From: a virus
DNA: 64,000 bases
Direction: 5' to 3' (one strand)
Virus record (IMG/VR): IMGVR_UViG_3300035670_000151
Coordinates: 1-64,000 of that record
Shown: positions 29,304 through 35,916 of the stretch, in pieces
Layout: each line of letters starts with the position of its first letter
How positions within the stretch are numbered: the stretch's first letter is position 1
Position numbers and translations under genes: made by a program
Notes under the pieces: generated by a model
The model's input: only the letters and a program-made list of their open reading frames with translations
What the model was told of the DNA's origin: nothing
Databases searched by the model: none

Positions 29304-29452
29304 TTCTTGTTACCACCTTCTAGAGCTTCTTGACCTAGTTTGAGCCAGTCGATAGGCTCATCATCTACTAGGACTTCAACTAGCCATGGCTTTTCGGGAT
29401 TCCTTTTCCACTTGGTCACTTGACCTTTAGCGTTAGTAAAGGAACCCTCCAT
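29300..29452 (-). CDS. Hypothetical protein, 50 aa
   Basis: ATG at 29452 chosen; the frame is open further upstream but then overlaps the lipoprotein gene out of frame. Ends with an ATGA overlap. Weak ribosome site. Confidence 0.5.
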   Translation of the reverse strand: MEGSFTNAKGQVTKWKRNPEKPWLVEVLVDDEPIDWLKLGQEALEGGNKK

Positions 29453-29468
29453 TTTCAAATGGCTGTAA

Positions 29469-29846
29469 TCAGCGGCGGCTTCGGAAGGAACCACGGCTTG
29501 AACTACGGAAGGTTGACCGCGAGGGCGAGGAAGAGTAATAGCGGGTCGCCGCTGGGCGGGAAGGACGGCTGTAATAGCGGGGACGCGAATAGTTCCGGTC
29601 ATTGCGGTATTCCCGCTTGGAAGCGGCCTTACCGGCGAGATAGCCGACGCCGCCAGCTAGGATCGCATCGCCATGACGATCAAGGAAACCGGGCTGTGCC
29701 TGCTGGACAGGGGCAGGGGCGTATTGCTGCTGCTGGACAGGCTGATCGTAATACGCCTGCTGTTGGGGTTGATTGGATGGGGCGCAAGAGCAGCCAGCAA
29801 CTAGGGTTGCGAGCGCTGCGCTAAAAAGAACAAATGATTTACGCAT
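29469..29846 (-). CDS. Lipoprotein, 125 aa
   Basis: Signal peptide MRKSFVLFSAALATLVAGCS with lipobox LVAGC (Cys19). Then a Gln/Pro/Tyr-rich stretch, a short Gly-rich hydrophobic segment (DAILAGGVGYLAGKAA) and an Arg/Ser-rich tail. Could be an envelope-associated or superinfection-exclusion protein; function unknown. Confidence 0.75.
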   Translation of the reverse strand: MRKSFVLFSAALATLVAGCSCAPSNQPQQQAYYDQPVQQQQYAPAPVQQAQPGFLDRHGDAILAGGVGYLAGKAASKREYRNDRNYSRPRYYSRPSRPAATRYYSSSPSRSTFRSSSRGSFRSRR

Positions 29847-30012
29847 TTTTCATATCCTTCATTAAAGTAGCTATGATATCTTCGATGGTTGACGGTTTAC
29901 CGTTTTTGACATTGTTACATTCCCAATGCCGGGGGCCGGGAATCGCGGGACCGTAACGCAACGCGCCATCCTCTACAGGGCGTCCGCAGTAATCGCAAGC
30001 CTTCGTATCCAT
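29839..30012 (-). CDS. Small zinc-finger-like protein, 57 aa
   Basis: CDYCGRP near residue 6 and HWEC near residue 29 could form one zinc site. Overlaps the lipoprotein start by 8 nt. Not recognised. Confidence 0.55.
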   Translation of the reverse strand: MDTKACDYCGRPVEDGALRYGPAIPGPRHWECNNVKNGKPSTIEDIIATLMKDMKNA

Positions 30013-30041
30013 GTTTGCTACTCAATGTTGTTAGTGGGGAA

Positions 30042-30118
30042 TGGTGGGGCCACCGGGCATCGAACCCCGGTTCTGCTGGGTGAAAACCAACTATCCTAGC
30101 CACATAGACGATGGCCCC
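30042..30118 (-). tRNA. tRNA-Glu(TTC)
   Basis: Acceptor GGGGCCA/TGGCCCC, loop TTTTCAC, T-loop TTCGATG, CCA encoded. Confidence 0.93.
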
Positions 30119-30147
30119 GATTAAATAAACCCTTATTAGGGATTGTT

Positions 30148-30372
30148 ATTAGTAAGCGAAGAATGCCGAAGCCTAATCGATATAGTCGGCTGTTCAACGG
30201 GTCTTAATTAGCATTGCGGCGATGCGCCTCCTACAGGCTTCTTTCCACTTAGTTCCGACGCTCTTGGTTCAGGAACTGACTAATTAAACTCTAAGGCTGT
30301 TGCCCCGCGCTATCTACTAACATGCTGTAGGTCACATGCTTTCTACTAGCGTTTACTTCTTCGCTTACTAAT
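30148..30372. ncRNA. TRNA spacer closed by a perfect 16-bp stem
   Basis: ATTAGTAAGCGAAGAA (30148-30163) and its exact inverse complement (30357-30372) enclose 193 nt with further pairs such as TAATTAG/CTAATTA. The stem ends 2 nt from the tRNA-Asn 3' end. No gene inside. Confidence 0.65.
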
Positions 30373-30374
30373 TC

Positions 30375-30450
30375 TGGCTGACTAGGCAGGGGTCGAACCT
30401 GCATCTGACTCATTAACAGTGAGTGGCTTTACCGGTTAAGCTACTAGCCA
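30375..30450 (-). tRNA. tRNA-Asn(GTT)
   Basis: Anticodon arm ACTCA-CTGTTAA-TGAGT, acceptor TGGCTAG/CTAGTCA, CCA encoded. Confidence 0.93.
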
Positions 30451-30460
30451 AAAATTCTTA

Positions 30461-30766
30461 TTACCAGCGATCTTTACTCTCTACACGATCACCGACCATA
30501 TGCCAAGTGATTTCTGTCTTAGTAACTACTTTTTCTTGTCTTTCGACTTCGAAAATCTCTGCTGGGTTGTAATACCAATCCGAATGATAAGAGCCGGAAC
30601 GGCTTTCGTTGATCTGGTAAAACTTGCCGTCCTCATACTTGATAATGTAGGAACGATACTGGTATTTATGATCCTGAACCCAATCGGAGTCAGTCTTATC
30701 GACAATATAGTCTTCTAGACCCCAACTGTCTTCATTGTAAATTTCTAATACTTTTTCTAAGCTCAT
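30461..30766 (-). CDS. Hypothetical protein, 101 aa
   Basis: Acidic, Tyr/Trp-rich (DHKYQYRSYIIKYEDGKFYQ). Lies between tRNA genes. Not recognised. Confidence 0.7.
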   Translation of the reverse strand: MSLEKVLEIYNEDSWGLEDYIVDKTDSDWVQDHKYQYRSYIIKYEDGKFYQINESRSGSYHSDWYYNPAEIFEVERQEKVVTKTEITWHMVGDRVESKDRW

Positions 30767-30783
30767 TTAAATTCTCTTATAAA

Positions 30784-30858
30784 TGGCAGGGGAGCAGGGA
30801 ATCGAACCCTGATCTGAGGATTTGGAGTCGACTGTAATAGCCATTATACTACACCCCT
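30784..30858 (-). tRNA. tRNA-Trp(CCA)
   Basis: Loop CTCCAAA; the anticodon stem has two mismatches and the acceptor stem one, T-loop TTCGATT normal, CCA encoded. Possibly decaying. Confidence 0.72.
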
Positions 30859-30865
30859 AAGTTGA

Positions 30866-31273
30866 TTATCTAGTAGTTGAAATAGTGTTACTTGCTACCT
30901 GTCCGCCAGCAATTGTTACTGAGCTTGATGCGTTACGCCAATCCGACAAATTCGTTGCACAAATAGAATGGGCTACAATCTTGTCTGCGGTAATAGAGCC
31001 ACCTATAATATGATTACCAGAAACGATCCCGCCTGTGGCATAGATTAACTTATTAAGCTTCTCAATAATAGCTGAGACCTGCTCCTGCGTTAGGAGAGAA
31101 GGGTTAGCTGTTAGTTGCTTTAGTTCTTCTTCGAGAAAATAAAGCTCATCCATCTTCTTTTCGTGGGCTTTAATGGCACCATCTAATCGTTCATCGAAAT
31201 AAACAAGCTGGTTTAGTAAGCCTGTTAATCGTTGCTCGTTACGTTCTTGCTTTAGTTCGTCAAAACTCTTCAT
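30866..31273 (-). CDS. Coiled-coil hypothetical protein, 135 aa
   Basis: ATG at 31273 (MKSFDELKQERNEQRLTGLL) rather than the further upstream frame, which crosses tRNA-His. Long helix to residue 95, then a GGSITADKIVAHSI segment like those seen in phage tail-fibre proteins. Could be a small virion or chaperone protein. Confidence 0.65.
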   Translation of the reverse strand: MKSFDELKQERNEQRLTGLLNQLVYFDERLDGAIKAHEKKMDELYFLEEELKQLTANPSLLTQEQVSAIIEKLNKLIYATGGIVSGNHIIGGSITADKIVAHSICATNLSDWRNASSSVTIAGGQVASNTISTTR

Positions 31274-31288
31274 AATTAATCCTGTATT

Positions 31289-31364
31289 TGGTCGTGACGG
31301 AGGGATTCGAACCCTCAACTGCGGAATCACAATCCGCCATGTTCACCGTTTACACTACGCCATC
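31289..31364 (-). tRNA. tRNA-His(GTG)
   Basis: Anticodon arm GCGGA-TTGTGAT-TCCGC, T-loop TTCGAAT, CCA encoded; outer acceptor pairs are imperfect. Confidence 0.82.
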
Positions 31365-31486
31365 GATAGTTTGTGGTAGGAACGTCTTCCTTTAGTTATT
31401 GCTAGCGCCACTCACTCCACTAGCTCACCCTAACACCTAATAACCGGTTAGGGAGCGGCGAAGGGATTAGCGCCCCTTCTGACAAA
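31365..31486 (-). other. Hairpin-rich tRNA spacer
   Basis: CCCTAAC/GTTAGGG and GAAGGG/CCCTTC hairpins; no gene seen. Confidence 0.4.
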
Positions 31487-31560
31487 TGGCGAGCTATAGG
31501 GGAATCGAACCCCTGCTGCCGGATAGACAATCCAGCGTCCTACCATTAAACGAATAGCCC
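31487..31560 (-). tRNA. tRNA-Asp(GTC)
   Basis: Acceptor GGGCTAT/ATAGCTC, anticodon arm CTGGA-TTGTCTA-TCCGG, CCA encoded. Confidence 0.93.
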
Positions 31561-31570
31561 GTATTTGAAT

Positions 31571-31645
31571 TGGATCAGGGAAAGGGACTCGAACCCCTAT
31601 TAACTGGATCAAAACCAGTTGTCCTACCCATTAGACGATCCCTGA
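31571..31645 (-). tRNA. tRNA-Gln(TTG)
   Basis: Acceptor TCAGGGA/TCCCTGA, anticodon arm ACTGG-TTTTGAT-CCAGT, CCA encoded. The 3' end of the HNH gene overlaps its 5' end by 22 nt. Confidence 0.94.
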
Positions 31646-32115
31646 ACATGCACCCAAGTTCTACCCGTTCTTATTTTGGATATAGTTGAATGCTTGACGC
31701 CAAACATAGCGCCTAATTCTTTATTGTTAAAAGTATCTAGTAGAGATTTGATTTTAGCGACTTTAACATCATCCAAGATGGCATTATTATTTGCTGACCC
31801 TAGTTGGACTAAAGGTGGAGGTTGCCTACCCTTAGCCCACATATCCCTAATGTTATCCTCATCAGTTCCTAAAAAAAGATGATCTGGATTGCAACACTTT
31901 CTGTTGTCGCACTTATGACAGACTAGAAGTTCGCCCAATTCGCCTTTATATTTCATATAAGAATATCGGTGCGCTCTTATAGTTCTTTTATTACCTTCTT
32001 TTCTAGAACCCATGTTGAAAACGCCATAGCCCTTTTCACTTAAAGCGCCTTGCCATTCCCAACAGTTTGTTTCAGAAACTAAAATATAAGATAAAAACCT
32101 ATCTAATTCTGTCAT
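31624..32115 (-). CDS. HNH homing endonuclease in the tRNA array
   Basis: 163 aa. CHKCDNRKCCNPDHLFLGT near residue 67 is the HNH_3 zinc and catalytic core; a helix-turn-helix (NKELGAMFGVKHSTISKI) follows at about 130-150. The last eight codons run into tRNA-Gln, so the element sits exactly against a tRNA gene. Confidence 0.92.
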   Translation of the reverse strand: MTELDRFLSYILVSETNCWEWQGALSEKGYGVFNMGSRKEGNKRTIRAHRYSYMKYKGELGELLVCHKCDNRKCCNPDHLFLGTDEDNIRDMWAKGRQPPPLVQLGSANNNAILDDVKVAKIKSLLDTFNNKELGAMFGVKHSTISKIRTGRTWVHVQGSSNG

Positions 32116-32133
32116 AAGTGCCGTATTTAATTA

Positions 32134-32207
32134 TGGTGCGGACTAAGAGAATCTAACTCTTGCCTTCTGGTTGGAAGCCAGACACGCTAACACTACGCCA
32201 AGCCCGC
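32134..32207 (-). tRNA. tRNA-Gly(TCC)
   Basis: Acceptor GCGGGCT/AGTCCGC, anticodon arm TCTGG-CTTCCAA-CCAGA, CCA encoded. T-loop reads TTAGATT (no C56). Confidence 0.88.
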
Positions 32208-32258
32208 GTTAGGAATTTTGAAAGGACTGTGGCAAGTCCGAGCAACCGAAGTTGTAAA

Positions 32259-32334
32259 TGGTGGGAGGGGAGAGAATTGAACTCTCGACACTGAGATTTT
32301 CAGCCCCATGCTCTACCAACTGAGCTACCGACCC
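32259..32334 (-). tRNA. tRNA-Phe(GAA)
   Basis: Anticodon arm TGGGG-CTGAAAA-TCTCA, T-loop TTCAATT, CCA encoded; two acceptor mismatches. Confidence 0.88.
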
Positions 32335-32340
32335 GTATTC

Positions 32341-32437
32341 TGGAGGAAGCAGTAGGATTCGAACCCACGGTGGACTTGTTTAAGGCCCACTCTCGCTTTC
32401 AAGGCGAGCGCGATAAACCAGACTCTGCCATACTTCC
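32341..32437 (-). tRNA. tRNA-Ser(TGA)
   Basis: Class II tRNA with long variable arm; anticodon arm CTCGC-CTTGAAA-GCGAG; CCA encoded. Confidence 0.92.
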
Positions 32438-32448
32438 GTTATTTAATC

Positions 32449-32525
32449 TGGTGGAGAATAAGAGGTTCGAACTCTTTGCCTTCGCAGTGCAAGTGCGACG
32501 CTCTACCCAAATGAGCTAATTCCCC
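32449..32525 (-). tRNA. tRNA-Ala(TGC)
   Basis: Acceptor GGGGAAT/ATTCTCC, anticodon arm TCGCA-CTTGCAC-TGCGA, CCA encoded. Confidence 0.93.
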
Positions 32526-32582
32526 ATTAAGGCAAGCTTCTATCGAAGCTCTTTACCGTAGTGTTCCGGCCTTAATTATTAA

Positions 32583-32665
32583 TGGAGCTAGTGGTGGGAT
32601 TCGAACCCACGATCTGGAATTCCGACTTACAAGATCGGTGCAATGGACCACTATGCGACACTAGC
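32583..32665 (-). tRNA. tRNA-Thr(TGT)
   Basis: Acceptor GCTAGTG/CACTAGC, anticodon arm CCGAT-CTTGTAA-GTCGG, CCA encoded; enlarged variable region. Confidence 0.9.
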
Positions 32666-32672
32666 ATGTCTT

Positions 32673-32924
32673 TTAAGCTTTTAGACGCTCTGCGTCTTCT
32701 TCATCTATATAGCCGTAGTCAACTAGGTAGTCAACTACTTCTTCTAAAGTTTCGATATTAATTCCAGTAACAGAACCGTCAATATCCATCCAGTCGCCAC
32801 CTTCGCAACCGCCATATCCTTCTAGGTCATGCTCTTCTAAAAGGTCGATACACTTCTTACTTTCGAAGAAATGGACGCTTGAAGAACCATCACCATTGTT
32901 GCTAGCGGCAAAATAGATACGCAT
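32673..32924 (-). CDS. Hypothetical acidic protein, 83 aa
   Basis: Starts MRIYFAASNNGDGSSSVHFF; resembles a small phage family of unknown function with a strand-loop-strand N-terminus. Strongly acidic C-terminal helix. Confidence 0.7.
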   Translation of the reverse strand: MRIYFAASNNGDGSSSVHFFESKKCIDLLEEHDLEGYGGCEGGDWMDIDGSVTGINIETLEEVVDYLVDYGYIDEEDAERLKA

Positions 32925-32951
32925 TATTAGATACTCTTATTAGTGTTAAAC

Positions 32952-33041
32952 TGGCGGATCATGTTGGATTCGAACCAACGGCACCGGTTAAGGTGCATGT
33001 CCTTAGCAGGGACACGGCATAAACCACTCGCCCAATGATCC
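32952..33041 (-). tRNA. tRNA-Ser(GCT)
   Basis: Acceptor GGATCAT/ATGATCC, anticodon arm TGTCC-CTGCTAA-GGACA, long variable arm, CCA encoded. Confidence 0.94.
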
Positions 33042-33114
33042 AATGAATTAATCGGTGGAGGCGAACTTTAAAACTAGCCTTCTTTATAACCAACCTAAGC
33101 TAGTCACCCTGAAA

Positions 33115-33522
33115 TTAGTAATTAGATTTATATTCTTTTAGATATTTAGAACGTCTAGATGACGATCCTTTATTTTTAATCCCATAATTATCAGTCTGAG
33201 AATGACAATTAGGACACAAAACTCTTAAGTTATAAGGGGCGTTGTTATCACTATCGCCATCAAAATGATCGATCTGTAATGATAACTTCTTACCTTCCCA
33301 AAACTCTCCTACTCCACACTCTGAGCAATAAGGAGTATCTTTTAGAAGTCTATCTCTTAATTGTTTGGCGTCCGTCAAACCTAAAAGAATATTCGGCCTA
33401 GTAACGAATTCATATCTATGATCTTGAAAACACTGGTTAGAACAAAACTTACCAGTTCTTTTCGAATCACAATATCTGAATTCTACATTGCAATAATTAC
33501 AGTTTGTTATTTTGTATGTCAT
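33115..33522 (-). CDS. HNH endonuclease with two zinc knuckles
   Basis: 135 aa from the ATG at 33522. CNYCNVEF and CSNQC form one finger, CSECG and CPNCHSQ the HNH pair around QIDHFDGDSDNN. The frame is open upstream to a TTG at 33645, but that region is tRNA-Val. Another homing-type enzyme next to a tRNA. Confidence 0.82.
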   Translation of the reverse strand: MTYKITNCNYCNVEFRYCDSKRTGKFCSNQCFQDHRYEFVTRPNILLGLTDAKQLRDRLLKDTPYCSECGVGEFWEGKKLSLQIDHFDGDSDNNAPYNLRVLCPNCHSQTDNYGIKNKGSSSRRSKYLKEYKSNY

Positions 33523-33528
33523 AATAAA

Positions 33529-33602
33529 TGGTAGCCAGTAGCGGTTCTGCCCCGCTGATCCCCACTTGTAAGGAGGGTAGTTTACTATTAACGTAACCGG
33601 CC
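33529..33602 (-). tRNA. tRNA-Val(TAC) with non-canonical loops
   Basis: Acceptor GGCCGGT/ACTGGCT with A73 and CCA; anticodon loop CTTACAA. The D-loop is AATAGTA (no GG) and the T-loop GGCAGAA (no TTC), so the usual D-loop/T-loop contacts are missing. Confidence 0.68.
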
Positions 33603-33662
33603 ATATATGGACAATTAAGTCCCGTAATTCGTCATAACTGGCCAAATGAGGACAGTTTAAAT

Positions 33663-33737
33663 TGGTCGGCGAGGGAAGAATCGAACTTCCATCTGCCCAT
33701 TATCAGTGGGATGCACTAACCGTTATGCTACACGCCG
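33663..33737 (-). tRNA. tRNA-Ile(GAT)
   Basis: Acceptor CGGCGTG/CTCGCCG, loop CTGATAA, T-loop TTCGATT, CCA encoded. Confidence 0.9.
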
Positions 33738-33746
33738 TTATTAAAA

Positions 33747-33828
33747 TGGACCCCTAGACAGGATTCGAACCTGCATTTTCAATCCAGTTACGTTACTAGC
33801 GGTTCGTAGCCGCCGTTGTTACTAGGGG
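33747..33828 (-). tRNA. tRNA-Arg(ACG), D-arm reduced or missing
   Basis: Acceptor CCCCTAG/CTAGGGG, anticodon arm GGCGG-CTACGAA-CCGCT, T-loop TTCGAAT, CCA encoded. Only five bases lie between position 9 and the anticodon arm, and 23 follow it. CTAGTAAC is repeated on both sides. Confidence 0.65.
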
Positions 33829-33885
33829 ATATAGATTATCCACCCCATTGCTGGTCTGGAATATCTCTTGTTCTACAACTACTCA

Positions 33886-34440
33886 TTATACTAAACCTCC
33901 ATCACGAAGCGCTCTTTCGAACACCTGCGCATAATCTTCAATTAGGTCGGCTTTATCCGATCCATTGATGATTGTTCTTGCTTTCATGTATTGCGCTCTA
34001 GTAGCTACGCCTCTCATTGGTAGGCAGTCAGATAGCTTTACGTTAGTAAACCATCCCTCATCCATACCTAGGCGCATAACCTTAGCAGCAATCTTAGGTT
34101 CCATAGCACGATCAGGATTAGCAAGTAAAGTCCCTTTTAGACCAAGTTCTTTATCTGCTCTCTTGTAGTTATATTCCCATGTTAATTGAACATAACCGCG
34201 ACCATGCCAAGGATAGTATCTTAAGTTCTTCTTACGCCATGCTTCCGAAAGCCAATAGGCTTCGACAACAGGGAGCATAGTTTTATTGGTTTCATGCCAA
34301 GCAGTTGCGAGCGAATACGCTCTGTGCGAAAGAGGTTGACCCTCTAGCGCATCTAGCACTGTCTCAAAGCCATTGATTTGTGATTGTGTAAGAGAGCCTA
34401 GTTTAGCTCTTACCGTAGAATAGAATTTTGATCTGTCCAT
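33886..34440 (-). CDS. GH19 (chitinase-like) endolysin
   Basis: 184 aa; ATG at 34440 with GAGG about 9 nt upstream. AYSLATAWHETNKTMLPVVE holds the catalytic Glu of the GH19/lysozyme-like fold, and YPWHGRGYVQLTWEYNY is the family's substrate-binding block. It would cut peptidoglycan at lysis. No signal peptide, so it needs a holin. Confidence 0.92.
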   Translation of the reverse strand: MDRSKFYSTVRAKLGSLTQSQINGFETVLDALEGQPLSHRAYSLATAWHETNKTMLPVVEAYWLSEAWRKKNLRYYPWHGRGYVQLTWEYNYKRADKELGLKGTLLANPDRAMEPKIAAKVMRLGMDEGWFTNVKLSDCLPMRGVATRAQYMKARTIINGSDKADLIEDYAQVFERALRDGGLV

Positions 34441-34491
34441 GTTATTACCTCGTTTGTGAGGATAATAACATAGTTTCTTATTAAAATAAAC

Positions 34492-34577
34492 TGGTGCGGG
34501 ATGAGAGACTCGAACTCTCAATCCTTTCGGCGTATGCTTCTAAGGCATATGTGTATATCCAGTTCCACCAATCCCGC
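34492..34577 (-). tRNA. tRNA-Leu(TAG)
   Basis: Acceptor GCGGGAT/ATCCCGC, anticodon arm TATGC-CTTAGAA-GCATA, long variable arm, CCA encoded. Reads CUA, the dominant Leu codon of the structural genes. Confidence 0.95.
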
Positions 34578-34648
34578 ATTGAGCTTTTAGGAACTAGCCA
34601 AAGTTCCAAGGTATTTGTTTTGCTCACCCAAGCAGCCGTAGCTGTAAA

Positions 34649-34726
34649 TGGTCGGGAATGTAGGATTCGAACCTACGACCTCACCCCTCCAAAGGGCACA
34701 CGCTGACCAGACTGCGCTAATTCCCG
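34649..34726 (-). tRNA. tRNA-Pro(TGG)
   Basis: Acceptor CGGGAAT/ATTCCCG, loop TTTGGAG, T-loop TTCGAAT, CCA encoded. Confidence 0.94.
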
Positions 34727-34961
34727 AAAGCCTTTAAGGCTAAAACTTGCCGGTTTTTGCTATAAGCAGGATGACCGTAAACCCGGTGGTATCATTACCG
34801 CAGCAAGCCGTAGCTTCTGAGTGGTAATCTCCCGTCACAAACAAATAAACCTATGACCTCTGCAAACCCTTGCCTCAGGGATTTAACGTGCATCAGCAGT
34901 TGTCCATAGATACCTTAGCAAGACGGGCATATACTTTAGTCGTTACTAAGTTGTTTAACTG
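34727..34961 (-). other. Non-coding tRNA spacer with paired segments
   Basis: AGCCTTTAAGGCT hairpin at its start; CCCGTC (34831-34836) can pair with GACGGG (34922-34927). No gene or tRNA recognised. Confidence 0.4.
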
Positions 34962-35037
34962 TGGTGGGGAAGGTTGGACTCGAACCAACGCACAAGCCCT
35001 AAAGTGGCTTTGCTCTATCCAACTGAGCTACTTCCCC
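34962..35037 (-). tRNA. tRNA, probably Lys(TTT), unusual anticodon loop
   Basis: Acceptor GGGGAAG/CTTCCCC and T-arm perfect, CCA encoded. Anticodon arm AAGCC-ACTTTAG-GGCTT gives TTT but with C instead of U at position 33. Confidence 0.78.
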
Positions 35038-35044
35038 GAAAATC

Positions 35045-35122
35045 TGGATGCGGGAGAGGGATTTGAACCCTCGACCTCCACCTTATGAGAGTGGCGAGCT
35101 ACCAGACTGCTACTATCCCGCA
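35045..35122 (-). tRNA. tRNA-Met(CAT), initiator-like
   Basis: AGCAGTCTGGTAGCTCG in the D-arm and AGGTCG before the T-arm follow bacterial initiator tRNA closely. Loop CTCATAA. Position 1 is T paired with A, and the anticodon stem lacks the three G-C pairs of true initiators. Confidence 0.85.
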
Positions 35123-35404
35123 TCAATACGAAGAGCTTGTTTCAAACTCTCTGTAATAATCTCTTAATTCTTTTTGATAAGTTGTGAGTTTATCATCGAA
35201 TTCATCAAAGTCAATATCTAAAATGAATGTCTCGCGACTTTCTTTTTCGTAACTATAACCATATTCAATAGTTGTGCTATGATTTTTGGTCTTACCTACG
35301 TAAGAGAAAACCTTGTCAAACTCAATTCTTACTTTCTTCCCGTCAGTCGTGGAAAAGACCGCGCTGCGTTCTGGTGGTTGCTTTTTATCAGTTTCGTCGC
35401 CCAT
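35123..35404 (-). CDS. Hypothetical protein, 93 aa
   Basis: Charged protein with strands and a helical acidic C-terminus. Abuts tRNA-Met (its stop codon is the base next to the tRNA). Not recognised. Confidence 0.68.
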   Translation of the reverse strand: MGDETDKKQPPERSAVFSTTDGKKVRIEFDKVFSYVGKTKNHSTTIEYGYSYEKESRETFILDIDFDEFDDKLTTYQKELRDYYREFETSSSY

Positions 35405-35415
35405 GTAAACCCTTC

Positions 35416-35916
35416 TTAAAGATATCTTCTAATCGCTCTTTCAACGGTGTCTCTTAGGTCATCTAAGCTACCATCGTTGATGATGATACCATCGTTCCGG
35501 CCTTTATAGAAGTCATCGAAGGAATTACCTGTATCAATGGCTCTATTGCTAATTACCTGAAAGACGTAGCCGGGGAAGTCTCTAGGCTGTTCCTTGCGTA
35601 GGGCGTCCACTACGATGCGTTTACCTTCATAAAAGGCGGGGTTTTTAAGTTCCCGTTCGATCATGTAGGAGTCGCCCCATAGCTTTTCCGCTACATTGCC
35701 AATCTCACCCATGATCTTCCTACGTTCGACGCCTTCGAACAGAGTCTGTTTTTGCTCTTGGGTGATAAAGTCATCTGGACTTAGGCCGGTTAGTTTAGCG
35801 GCCATTTCGCGTAACACTTGTTTGGTATCTAGGGTATAGAACCCATATACCTCTTCTAAAATTTTCTTAACCTCGGTCTTACCGGACCTAGGCATACCAC
35901 ATAAGCCTATTAACAT
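35416..35916 (-). CDS. P-loop kinase, dNMP kinase-like
   Basis: 166 aa. Walker A GMPRSGKT at residues 7-14; RIVVDALR near 105 and the overall length fit T4 gp1-like deoxynucleoside monophosphate kinases, which phosphorylate dNMPs for phage DNA synthesis. Ends of the helicase and kinase genes abut (1 nt). Confidence 0.78.
   Translation of the reverse strand: MLIGLCGMPRSGKTEVKKILEEVYGFYTLDTKQVLREMAAKLTGLSPDDFITQEQKQTLFEGVERRKIMGEIGNVAEKLWGDSYMIERELKNPAFYEGKRIVVDALRKEQPRDFPGYVFQVISNRAIDTGNSFDDFYKGRNDGIIINDGSLDDLRDTVERAIRRYL

Noticed and set aside
33522-33645. N-terminal extension of the HNH protein to a TTG at 33645
   Set aside because: The region folds as tRNA-Val with CCA; the ATG at 33522 gives a normal HNH start.
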